Shown: in pieces, positions 54,405 to 62,631 of the stretch
Layout: every line of letters begins with the position of its first letter
Numbering within the stretch: the first letter of the stretch is position 1
Source: an uncultured Hyphomicrobiales bacterium
GTDB taxonomy: Bacteria; Pseudomonadota; Alphaproteobacteria; Rhizobiales; Beijerinckiaceae
Direction of reading: 5' to 3'
Length of the DNA: 64,000 nt
Assembly: GCA_903931945.1 (NCBI GenBank)
Contig: CAIZEI010000066.1
Location: 1-64,000 of the forward strand
Position numbers and translations under genes: made by a program
Notes under the pieces: generated by a model
The model's database searches: none
What the model was told of the DNA's origin: nothing
Seen by the model: the letters and a program-made list of their open reading frames with translations, nothing else

Positions 54405-55852
54405 TCCGGCACACATTGCTGTACATGCCTGCGCAATTGCTGGGTCCTTTGTTCCAGTTCATTGCGGCTGTGGTGTGGACGCATTTTCTGCCGGCCAATG
54501 ATTATGGCGTTCTCACGTATGTTCTGGCGTCGCATGAATTGATCGCCATCGGATGTCTGGCGTGGTGGTCGCAGTATTCGCTGCGGTTTGCCGGCGCGTA
54601 TAAGGACGCCGACGGGCGCCGTCGCTTTCAGGCCGCCGAAAACGCCGTTATTCTTTGCGGGTTGCCGGCGCAGGCTGTTCTGGTGGTCATGCTCCTGTCG
54701 GCGCAACATGTGCCCCTGAGCGTGGCGATGATCGTTCTGGCCAGCATCTGCTGCATTTCGCGCTCTGTCACTGCGCATCTCTGCGAGCGCGCGCGCGGCG
54801 CGGGGCGTGTTTTTATATACACCGTTGCGCAGAGTGTTGGACCGGTCGCCGGTTTTGCGATCGCGCTTGCGCTCGTTCGATATTGCGACGCCACGCCTGC
54901 GATGGCGTTGGCCGGATATGCGGTCGCGCAGTCCGCAATCATTCCCTGGATTTGGCGGCAAATGGATTTGCCATGGACGATCGCGCGTCCGGACGCCTCG
55001 ATCATTCGCGGGGCGTTGGCCTTTGGCGTGCCCATGATCATCGCTGGCGGCGTGATGTGGTTCAGCGCTAATGGCATCCGTATTGTCGTGGCGCACGTAC
55101 GAGGCGCAGACGCGGTTGGATTGCTTTCCGTCGGCTGGGGTCTCGGCCAGCGCCTGTCGTCTGTCGTCGCCATGCTTGTCACGGCTGCGGCATTCCCGCT
55201 GGCTGTCAAGCATCTTGTCGATGGCTCGCGCGAGGGGGCCATCCGGCAGCTCGCCATGGGCGGCGCAATTCTTTACGCCGTCGTCGCGCCCTCAGCGGTG
55301 GGCATTATTCTGGTCGCCGAGCCGCTTGTCGATCTGATGATCGCCGAACGTTTCCGCGAGATGACGCTGGTGGTGTTGCCGCTGGCGGCGCTGACCGGCG
55401 CTGTGCGAAACCTGCGTATCCATTTTTGCGACCAGATTTTCATCCTGTTCGAGCACACCCATATCACAATCATCATCAATATCGTTGAAGCCGCAGCGAC
55501 GCTTGGTTTGTGCTATGTCGGCGCCCTGTGGGCAGGCCCCGCCGGCGCGGTAGCGGGCTGTCTTGCGGGCGCGACGCTGGGGGCGCTCTTTGGCTTTGCC
55601 TATGGCGTTCTCCATTTCGGACTTGTGATTCCCTGGGACCATGTGGCGCGCATCACCGCGGCCACCGCAGTCATGGCGTCCGTGCTGATGACGCCGGCGA
55701 TGCGGGCGTTAACCCTGCCTCCGCTGGAGCTCCTCATTGTCGATATCGTCATCGCGGGCGCGACTTACGGCGCCGCGCTGATGGCGCTGTATCCGTTGGC
55801 CATGGCACAGGTTTGCCAGCGCGCGCGCGTCTTCCGTCTGGCGCTGCGATAG
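54398..55852 (+). CDS. Polysaccharide flippase (Wzx/MOP family)
   Basis: 484 residues with about a dozen hydrophobic segments, starting MLVRHTLLYMPAQLLGPLFQ. This is the Wzx-type N-terminus that enters the first helix. It would flip the lipid-linked repeat unit across the inner membrane. A good GGAG precedes ATG 54398, which overlaps the transferase stop; an upstream frame inside that gene is not used. A 201-bp gap with no clear gene separates it from the next transferase. Confidence 0.88.
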   Translation: MLVRHTLLYMPAQLLGPLFQFIAAVVWTHFLPANDYGVLTYVLASHELIAIGCLAWWSQYSLRFAGAYKDADGRRRFQAAENAVILCGLPAQAVLVVMLLSAQHVPLSVAMIVLASICCISRSVTAHLCERARGAGRVFIYTVAQSVGPVAGFAIALALVRYCDATPAMALAGYAVAQSAIIPWIWRQMDLPWTIARPDASIIRGALAFGVPMIIAGGVMWFSANGIRIVVAHVRGADAVGLLSVGWGLGQRLSSVVAMLVTAAAFPLAVKHLVDGSREGAIRQLAMGGAILYAVVAPSAVGIILVAEPLVDLMIAERFREMTLVVLPLAALTGAVRNLRIHFCDQIFILFEHTHITIIINIVEAAATLGLCYVGALWAGPAGAVAGCLAGATLGALFGFAYGVLHFGLVIPWDHVARITAATAVMASVLMTPAMRALTLPPLELLIVDIVIAGATYGAALMALYPLAMAQVCQRARVFRLALR

Positions 55853-56053
55853 TCGCTTCGGGTCGACGCTTCGATCGAAATCGCACGCGCCCGTGGCGCA
55901 GTTTGAGACGCCCTCTTGCGTCCCGAAATAAATAGCGTTGGCGCCGCTATGGTCCGGCGCGTTCATTTCGTCCCATTCTGATACAGTTTTTGCTGGCCAC
56001 CGCCTTGCAGCCTTTCCGCCGTGATCAACTTCCACGGACGGGATTGGCTCAAA

Positions 56054-56842
56054 ATGAGTGTGACAGATTTTTCTCCTGGGGCGTTGGCGTCGATCGATGG
56101 CCAGGACATCAACATCGCAACATCGACCGATTTGATCAAAGCCAGTCTCGCGCGATTGAAATCAGGTCTTGGGTTCACATTGTTCACGCTGAATCTCGAT
56201 CATCTCGTCAAGCGTCGCTCTGACCCTGCATTTCGGGATATCTACAGCCGCGCGACATTCGTTACGGCTGATGGCGCGCCAATTGTCTGGCTGGCTGGCC
56301 GCCAAGGCGTCAAACTCGACCGCGTGACTGGCGCCGACCTCGTCATACCAATGTGTGAGGCGGCGGCGAATGCGGGTCTGCCCGTCGCCTTCTATGGATC
56401 GACAGAAAAATCGCTGTCTGAAGCGGCTGTGCGTCTGCGCCGTCAATTTCCGGCGCTGCGTATCGTTTTCATGGAATCGCCGCCGCAAGGCTTTCTCCCG
56501 CAGTCCCCTGCCGCCGACGAAGCCGCCCGGCGGATGGCCGCGTCCGGCGCAAGGATTTGCTTTGTCGCGCTCGGCGCTCCCAAACAGGAAGCCTTTGCAG
56601 ACCGTATGTCGCAGCAATATGCCGGCGTTGGTTTCCTCGGCGTCGGCGCAGCGCTCGATTTCATTGCAGGCGAACAAACACGGGCGCCGAAATTCTTCCA
56701 GAAAAATGGTCTGGAATGGCTATGGCGCCTCGCCACCAACCCGCGCCGGCTGGCGACCCGTTATGCGCTCTGCGCCGCAGCGCTGGCGAGCCTGGCGCTC
56801 ACTCCGCAGACACCGCTTGCGCTGGGTGGTCCCAGGCGCTGA
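56054..56842 (+). CDS. WecG/TagA/CpsF-family glycosyltransferase
   Basis: 262 residues. The family blocks are present: FTLFTLNLDHLVKRRSDPAF, TFVTADGAPIVWLAGRQG, VTGADLVIPMCE, LGAPKQEAFADRM, and VGAALDFIAGEQTRAPKFFQ then GLEWLWRL. These enzymes add N-acetylmannosaminuronate, glucuronate or similar to the lipid-linked chain. A GTG 11 codons upstream is in frame; neither start has a strong ribosome-binding site. It follows the flippase and precedes another transferase with a 72-bp gap. Confidence 0.9.
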   Translation: MSVTDFSPGALASIDGQDINIATSTDLIKASLARLKSGLGFTLFTLNLDHLVKRRSDPAFRDIYSRATFVTADGAPIVWLAGRQGVKLDRVTGADLVIPMCEAAANAGLPVAFYGSTEKSLSEAAVRLRRQFPALRIVFMESPPQGFLPQSPAADEAARRMAASGARICFVALGAPKQEAFADRMSQQYAGVGFLGVGAALDFIAGEQTRAPKFFQKNGLEWLWRLATNPRRLATRYALCAAALASLALTPQTPLALGGPRR

Positions 56843-56914
56843 TGAAGGCCCCGTCTTTACGTCTTCTTTGCCGCAAGCTGCTATGGCCCTAGTCAAGACT
56901 GCCGCAGGTACGAC

Positions 56915-58168
56915 ATGAACCAGAAAGCCTACCGCATCCTCCTCATGCATCCGATGGACCCGCGTGGCGGCAAGCTGGGCGGCATTGAAACCCACGTTCG
57001 CTTGATCCTGAGCCGCCATCCCTCCGATTTCTCGATCCTTTTTGTGGGCGTCGATGAATTCGGCGATTGCAGGCCAGGGGAAATCCGGCAGATCGAAGTC
57101 GATGGACGGCGGATCGATTTTTTCCCTACCGTGCATATCGATACCGCGCGGATCAATCTGGCAAGCCACAAATTGACGGGTTCGACGACCTTCCGCTTTG
57201 CAGCAGGGGCGTTGCGCTATCTGCCGAAGCTGCGCGCTCTGACGCGCGGCGCATCAATTTCGGCGGATTTGCAGCGATTTGAATTCGGACTCCTGCCCAA
57301 GCTTCTCGGTCTTAAAACCATTCAGATGGTGCATGGCGAAGGGTCGAAAGAGCAGAAAATGGATAGCCTCATCAAAAAGCTGTGGTTCATCCATCGCGCC
57401 AACGAGACGTTGTCGCTGACGCTGGCGGACAAGGTGTTCTGCGTCAATCCAAACATCGTGACGCGCCTTGAAAAAATACTGCCGCGCGCTGCGCGCAAAG
57501 CCGAGGTGATGACGGTATCCGTTGACACCCAGCGCTTTTCAGCAAAGCCATTCGATACGAGCGATGGTATATTCCGTGTCGTATTCGCGGGACGACTCGA
57601 CGAATTCAAGGACCCGCCGCTGATGTTCCGGACGCTTGCAGGACTGCGCGGGCGACTGAACGGAAAGCTGGAATTTCACTACGTCGGCGTCAGCGATCCC
57701 GCGCGATACCCTGAATTCAGCCTGATCGCCGATTGCACGGTCCAGCATGGTTTGCAGAGCGCTGACGGCGTCTCGCGCATTGTCGCATCCTGCCATGCCG
57801 GCGTTCTGACCTCATTTTTTGAAGGCATGCCCTGTTACCTGCTGGAAACGCTTTCGACCGGCAGGCCATTTTGCGCCGTCCGTTTGCCGCAATACGATCC
57901 TCTGGTCATGCCTGGAGTCAGCGGTGAGCTGGTTGAGCGCACAGATCCGGACGATCGATGTATGGACGACCTGATCGAGGCCTTTGTCCGTCTGCGCAAC
58001 GATATTTTTGCTGGACGCATTTCGCCCGCGCGGGTGCATGAATGCGTTCAGCCCTATTCAGTGGAATCGCAGATGTCCCGGCTTTTCGCTTCGCATCGGG
58101 CGTTGCAGGATGGAACGGCAATGTCTTCGCGCGCGAAGACTGTGACAACGGCGAAGGCTGCGGTCTGA
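56915..58168 (+). CDS. Glycosyltransferase, GT-B fold (GT4-like)
   Basis: 417 residues. The N-terminal half opens ILLMHPMDPRGGKLGGIETH, the acceptor-side loop of GT4 enzymes; the donor half shows RVVFAGRLDEFKDPPLMFRT and the motif TSFFEGMPCYLLETLSTGRP. It is the last clear exopolysaccharide gene. The C-terminal 25 residues are unstructured and Ala/Thr/Lys-rich. AGGT lies before the ATG. Sugar and position in the repeat unit are unknown. Confidence 0.88.
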   Translation: MNQKAYRILLMHPMDPRGGKLGGIETHVRLILSRHPSDFSILFVGVDEFGDCRPGEIRQIEVDGRRIDFFPTVHIDTARINLASHKLTGSTTFRFAAGALRYLPKLRALTRGASISADLQRFEFGLLPKLLGLKTIQMVHGEGSKEQKMDSLIKKLWFIHRANETLSLTLADKVFCVNPNIVTRLEKILPRAARKAEVMTVSVDTQRFSAKPFDTSDGIFRVVFAGRLDEFKDPPLMFRTLAGLRGRLNGKLEFHYVGVSDPARYPEFSLIADCTVQHGLQSADGVSRIVASCHAGVLTSFFEGMPCYLLETLSTGRPFCAVRLPQYDPLVMPGVSGELVERTDPDDRCMDDLIEAFVRLRNDIFAGRISPARVHECVQPYSVESQMSRLFASHRALQDGTAMSSRAKTVTTAKAAV

Positions 58169-58227
58169 TTGGGCGCCTTGCGCATCCTCGATTGCTGCCG
58201 TCAGGGTTTCTGCGCTATAGGCCGCGC

Positions 58228-58533
58228 ATGCCAACTCTCGGCGCCCAACGCAAATCGCCTGTCGACCGTAACGCCATAGCTCGCGTCAAGGCGATGGCGC
58301 GCGCGCGATTCCGGCTGACGGATGATGACGCCGTGATGGTGACTGAAATTGAATGCGGCGTTCCCGGCTGCCCGCCGCTCGAAACCATCATCGCCTTCTG
58401 GACGGATGAGACGAAGCGTCATCACACCAAAGTATTCAAGCCGGTTGCCGAGGTCGTCGATGACGATCTGCCGCCCTGGTGGATGAAAGACGCGCTGGCG
58501 GCGGAAGAGATTTTCGGCTGTCCCTGCTGTTGA
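58228..58533 (+). CDS. Small conserved protein with a C-terminal Cys-Pro-Cys-Cys tail
   Basis: 101 residues, a family I recognise as conserved in Hyphomicrobiales but without a known role (sometimes misnamed nitrate reductase). It contains TEIECGVPGCPPLETIIAFW and ends EEIFGCPCC, five cysteines in all, which suggests a metal or redox site. The middle has the pattern RHHTKVFKPVAEV. No signal peptide. It lies between the exopolysaccharide genes and the TauD-type dioxygenase. Confidence 0.7.
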   Translation: MPTLGAQRKSPVDRNAIARVKAMARARFRLTDDDAVMVTEIECGVPGCPPLETIIAFWTDETKRHHTKVFKPVAEVVDDDLPPWWMKDALAAEEIFGCPCC

Positions 58534-58687
58534 GGCGCCGCGCGTTGCCGTTCCAGGCGCAATCCTGGTTTGATGGTCGCGCCGCTGTCGGCGTCGGCCA
58601 CGGCGCGCGCAAGCGTCGCAGCATGAGGGGCTTGGCGCGCAGAGTGTCCTTCAATAGAATGCGTCCAACTTATCCATGGAGCAGGAA

Positions 58688-59509
58688 ATGTCCTTGACGG
58701 TTACGCCAACCGGCGCGGCGCTCGGCGCTTTCATCACCGATATCGACGCCCGCCAGATATCGCCTGAGGATGCAAAGGCGCTGAATGACGCCTATTTGAA
58801 ATATCACGTCATCGTGCTGCGCGATCAAAACCTTTCGGATGAACAACTCGTGCGGTTTGGCGAATGTTTTGGCCATATCGAAAAGGCGCGCTTTATTTCA
58901 CCCTTGACCAATCGCGACGATATCATGGTGATTTCCAACATCCGCGAGGACGGCAAGGTTCTGGGACAATTGCCGGATGGCGAAATGTCGTTCCATTTCG
59001 ACAGAATTCATCAGGCCAAGCCTTGCCGCGGCGCTGCGCTGCATTGCAAGGAAACGCCCATGGCGGGCGGCGACACCTGTTTTTCCAATATGGCGCTCGC
59101 CTATGAAACGTTGCCGGAGGCGACCAAGCAAAAACTGGCCGGCAAATTCGCCGTCAATTCATTCACCTATACCGCGACCACGCGCGCGATGAAGGATGGC
59201 AATGGCCCGCGCGCGACGCACCCCATTGTTCGCACGATACCCGAGACCGGCAAGAAAGCGCTCTATCTCTGCCGCTTGATGACTGACCGGATTGAGGGGA
59301 TGGACATCGCTGAAAGCAATGCGCTGCTCGACGAGCTCTGCGACCACATCGAAAGTCCCAGGTTCATTTATCAGCACAAATGGCGCGTTGGCGATATCCT
59401 TGTCTGGGACAATCGCTGCACCTGCCACGCCCGAACCGACTTTTCGAGCGAGGAGCGCCGGTTGATGAAACGCGTGACGATTGGCGACAACGCTTTGCCG
59501 ATGCATTAG
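58688..59509 (+). CDS. TauD/TfdA-family Fe(II)/2-oxoglutarate dioxygenase
   Basis: 273 residues. The iron triad is His103 and Asp105 in SFHFDRIHQ, and the distal His about 247 in RCTCHARTDF; the 2-oxoglutarate-binding Arg lies a little further on in RRLMKRV. The ending (VGDILVWDNRCTCHARTDF) is typical of TauD. It hydroxylates a substrate such as a sulfonate, a phenoxyacid or an amine. GGAG lies before ATG 58688, preferred over one four codons earlier. The luciferase-like monooxygenase starts 76 bp downstream. Confidence 0.9.
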   Translation: MSLTVTPTGAALGAFITDIDARQISPEDAKALNDAYLKYHVIVLRDQNLSDEQLVRFGECFGHIEKARFISPLTNRDDIMVISNIREDGKVLGQLPDGEMSFHFDRIHQAKPCRGAALHCKETPMAGGDTCFSNMALAYETLPEATKQKLAGKFAVNSFTYTATTRAMKDGNGPRATHPIVRTIPETGKKALYLCRLMTDRIEGMDIAESNALLDELCDHIESPRFIYQHKWRVGDILVWDNRCTCHARTDFSSEERRLMKRVTIGDNALPMH

Positions 59510-59585
59510 GCGCCGGCGCAGCGCCGTTTTGAAGTCCGCAACCAGGTCCACGCGCGACATCGGCGCGCAGCGACAGGAACCCTTT

Positions 59586-60710
59586 ATGCTGTTCAACTTT
59601 TTTCACCTGATGCCGTGGCCCTATTGCGAGGAGCCGCCAGTGAGTTGGCCCGTCTCCAACAAGACCTTCGATGCGCAAAAGGCCTGCGAACTCTATGAAA
59701 CCTATACCGAAGCCATGGCCTGGTCCGAGCAGTGCGGCTTTGACTGGGTGGGCTGCAACGAGCACCACTTCAGTCCCTACGGCCTGATGTCAAATTGCAA
59801 TCTGATCGGCGCAGCGCTGGTGGCGCGGACCAGGAAAATCAAACTCGGCATGTTCGGCAATCTGGTGCCGCTGCTCAATCCGGTGCGCGTCGCCGAGGAA
59901 TACGCCATGCTCGACGTCATGAGCGGCGGGCGTCTCATCGCCGGTTTTATGCGCGGAATTCCGCATGAATACAGGGCCTACAACGTCAATCCGGATGAGT
60001 CGCACGGGCGTCTTGACGAGGCGGCGCGGTTGATCGTCAAGTGCTGGACCGCAGATGAGCTGTTCCGCTGGGAAGGCGAATATTACAATTTCCCCTCCAT
60101 TTCCATCTGGCCGAAGCCGATGCAAAAGCCGCATCCGCCCCTGTTGATGTCGGCATCGAATGCCGAGGCTGCGGAATTTGCAGCGCGGCACAAGGCGATC
60201 ATGGGCATGACGCTGATCGCCGACCTCGATCTGGCGCGCAAGAACATCGAAATCTACAAAGCGGCGGCGCGGATAAATGGTTATGAGCCCACGCCGGCGC
60301 ATATTCTCACGGGCCATCAAACCGTGATTGCCGATAGCGACGCCGAAGCCCGCGACATCATGCGCAAAGGGCTCGATTATTTTCATCAGGTGCTGATGCG
60401 CCCGCAGCGCGAGACGCAGAGCGAGGTGCTGCAAAAGACCGGCTATTACGCCAGTGCAGATCAGAAGCAGTATTTCGACGCGCGGCTGAAGACGCTGCGC
60501 GAACGCACGCTGGAAGAGCAGATCGAGGCGGGAACTGTATTTTGCGGCAGTCCGGAAAGCGTCGTCAAACAGATGACGAAGGTGCACAAGGCGCTGGGCC
60601 ACGGCGTGTTCAATATGACAATGAAAATCGGCAATATGCCCGACAGCGCCGTGCGTCGGGGGATGGAGCTTTTCCGCGATCGGGTCGCGCCTGAAGTGCG
60701 GGGGCTTTAG
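59586..60710 (+). CDS. LLM-class flavin monooxygenase (luciferase-like)
   Basis: 374 residues. The bacterial-luciferase fold is shown by FDWVGCNEHHFSPYGLMSN, KIKLGMFGNLVPLLNPVRVA, MSGGRLIAGFMRGIPHEYRA and the SSGSPESVVKQM-like CGSPESVVKQM region near the end. It needs reduced FMN from a separate reductase, which is not adjacent. The pairing with a TauD enzyme suggests joint breakdown of an organosulfur, amine or heterocyclic compound. AGGAA precedes the chosen ATG; the open frame upstream overlaps the TauD gene. Confidence 0.9.
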   Translation: MLFNFFHLMPWPYCEEPPVSWPVSNKTFDAQKACELYETYTEAMAWSEQCGFDWVGCNEHHFSPYGLMSNCNLIGAALVARTRKIKLGMFGNLVPLLNPVRVAEEYAMLDVMSGGRLIAGFMRGIPHEYRAYNVNPDESHGRLDEAARLIVKCWTADELFRWEGEYYNFPSISIWPKPMQKPHPPLLMSASNAEAAEFAARHKAIMGMTLIADLDLARKNIEIYKAAARINGYEPTPAHILTGHQTVIADSDAEARDIMRKGLDYFHQVLMRPQRETQSEVLQKTGYYASADQKQYFDARLKTLRERTLEEQIEAGTVFCGSPESVVKQMTKVHKALGHGVFNMTMKIGNMPDSAVRRGMELFRDRVAPEVRGL

Positions 60711-60825
60711 CCCTTCGCTCGGCGCCGGGCGCGTCGTAGAACCGCCCACCGCCGGCATTTCGGGGCATTGCCAGGCATATTTTGAAATGTCGCCTTCGTC
60801 TGGCGAAGCGATGGAGCGACTTGAT

Positions 60826-60840
60826 GCCCGAACGTCGGGC
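60826..60840. terminator. Small perfect hairpin in the convergent gap
   Basis: GCCCGA-ACG-TCGGGC in the 260-bp gap between the converging monooxygenase and MFS genes, followed 12 bases later by TTTT. A second imperfect hairpin (CCCCGCTCTG with CAGAGGGG) lies near 60935-60962. Nothing else is visible in the gap. Confidence 0.35.
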
Positions 60841-60970
60841 GCCGCGCGCTGCTTTTCCAAAAATCGTCCCTAGCGTTTTCCGGCGACGTGGAAACCCGTT
60901 CGCGTCACGAGAACTCTTTGAAATATGCACTCTGGAGCCCCGCTCTGCTTCCACCAGAGGGGAATTGAGT

Positions 60971-62383
60971 CTAGCGTCCTTCGCTGACGTGACGACCGGC
61001 GTCGAGCGGCAGCGTCATGTAACGATACATTGCGGCAAAAGACAAAAGCCCGGTGGCGATAAACGCAATGTGGAAACTTGCAACTGAAGCGCCGCCGCCG
61101 TCGGTAAAAGCAGATGCGATATTGAGGATTAATGCAGCTACAGCGATGCCGATTGCGCGCGTCACGTTCTGGTTGACGCTGGCGTAGGTTGAGGCGCCGG
61201 TCATCTGATCGCGCGGCACATCTGCGAACTGCATCGATGACAATGACGTCATTTGCAGCGAACGCACTGCGCCGGAAACAAGCAGCACGACAAGAATGGC
61301 CCAAAGCGGCGTCGCGGGCCCGACCAGCGCCAGCCCGGCCATCAGCGCGCCAAACGCCGCCGCGCTGGCGATCAGCACGGAACGGAAACCAAACCGTTTG
61401 AGCGTCGCAGTTGTGATGACCTTGACGCCAAGATCGCCCGCAGAATGAGCCAGGATCAGCAGCCCCGACACAAAGGCGCTATGGCCGAGACCGACCTGTA
61501 AAAACAGCGGCAGCACGAAGATCGGAGCCGCCATGGACATGCGGAACAATGAGCCGCCCATCAGCGTTGCTGTCGCAAAAGTCTTGATGCGCAGCGCGGA
61601 GAGGTCGATCAGCGGCTTTTCCGCGCGCTGGTAATGCCGCATTGCGGCCCAGCCAGCGGAAAAGCCCAGCGCAGAAAGGCCCGCTCCCAGCAGACTGTTG
61701 AGGCCGCCTTGTCCGAGCATATCGAGTCCAAGCAGCAGACAGGCCAGCGCAACGCCGTTCAGGCAAAATCCGGCGAGATCGAAAGACCGCCTCTCGCCGT
61801 GTAAATCCGGAATGAAGCGCAGCACGAGCGTCGCGCCCAGAGCGGCGACCGGCACGTTGAGAAAAAATATCCACCGCCAGTCCGCATAGGTGGCAATAAA
61901 ACCGCCAATGGGCGGGCCGAGCAGGGGACCGACAAGGCCCGGCACGGACACAAAATTCATCACGCGGACGAAGTCCTTTTTTTCCGCCAGGCGCAGAACG
62001 ACGAGCCGCCCGACGGGCGACATCAGCGCGCCCGAGAACCCCTGCAAGGCTCGGGCCGCAGCAAACTGGGGCAGGGAGAGCGCGAATCCACAAAGGACCG
62101 AGGTCAGCGCGAACAGGACAATGGCGCTGGCGAAGACCGTGCGCGCGCCATAGCGATCGGCAATCCAGCCGCTGGCCGGCAGGGTCACGGCCAGAGCCAG
62201 AATGTAGGCCGTCAGGCCGAGGCTGAGCGAGACCGGCGTGGTGTCGAAAGCGCGCGCCATATGCGGCAGAGCGGAAACGATGACGGTGGAATCAAAGCCT
62301 TCCATGAAGAAGGCTGTCGCCACGATCGAGGCGATCAGGAAAGGTCGCGGGGCTATTGTGCGATCTGTCCGGGCCCGCGGCAT
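60971..62383 (-). CDS. MFS transporter, DHA2-like (drug/organic-ion exporter)
   Basis: 470 residues with about 14 hydrophobic segments. TM1 begins ASIVATAFFMEGFDSTVIVS, where DST and the following SALPHMARAF match the DHA2 family. The A-loop motif GWIADRYGARTVF follows, and GFSGALMSPVGRLVVLRLA is typical of the QacA/EmrB-like set. It probably exports toxic organic compounds. The ATG at 62383 fits family starts; upstream in-frame starts run into the tRNA gene. Confidence 0.9.
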   Translation of the reverse strand: MPRARTDRTIAPRPFLIASIVATAFFMEGFDSTVIVSALPHMARAFDTTPVSLSLGLTAYILALAVTLPASGWIADRYGARTVFASAIVLFALTSVLCGFALSLPQFAAARALQGFSGALMSPVGRLVVLRLAEKKDFVRVMNFVSVPGLVGPLLGPPIGGFIATYADWRWIFFLNVPVAALGATLVLRFIPDLHGERRSFDLAGFCLNGVALACLLLGLDMLGQGGLNSLLGAGLSALGFSAGWAAMRHYQRAEKPLIDLSALRIKTFATATLMGGSLFRMSMAAPIFVLPLFLQVGLGHSAFVSGLLILAHSAGDLGVKVITTATLKRFGFRSVLIASAAAFGALMAGLALVGPATPLWAILVVLLVSGAVRSLQMTSLSSMQFADVPRDQMTGASTYASVNQNVTRAIGIAVAALILNIASAFTDGGGASVASFHIAFIATGLLSFAAMYRYMTLPLDAGRHVSEGR

Positions 62384-62463
62384 CAGGCAGGGTTCCTTGC
62401 GAGAAAATTCATAACGCCCGGTATCGCGAACGGGCTGCGCAAGGACGCGGAAAACCCATCTCA

Positions 62464-62540
62464 TGGTACCGCCACCCCGGCTCGAACGGGGGACCTCTAG
62501 ATCCACAATCTAGCGCTCTAACCAACTGAGCTATGGCGGC
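62464..62540 (-). tRNA. tRNA-His (anticodon GTG), CCA encoded
   Basis: The minus strand gives a full cloverleaf of 77 nt including CCA: acceptor GCCGCCA/TGGCGGT, D arm GCTC...GAGC, anticodon stem CTAGA/TCTAG around TTGTGGA (anticodon GTG), and T arm CCCCG-TTCGAGC-CGGGG. The first pair is G1:U72, the discriminator is A73, and no extra 5' G pairs with a C73. This is the form expected for alphaproteobacterial tRNA-His. Confidence 0.96.
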
Positions 62541-62631
62541 ATTGAAAGCGGGCGGAACCTAGAGGCATTGCGATCCGAATGCAAGATGGAGAAAGATCGG
62601 AGTTTGCGCGGCCAGATTCGCGCGCGCTCGT

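Noticed and set aside
45234-58168. Lipopolysaccharide O-antigen cluster instead of exopolysaccharide
   Set aside because: It cannot be fully excluded, but the Wzz/GumC protein with a kinase-like domain and the WcaJ/ExoY-type initiator favour exopolysaccharide or capsule. The call is kept general.
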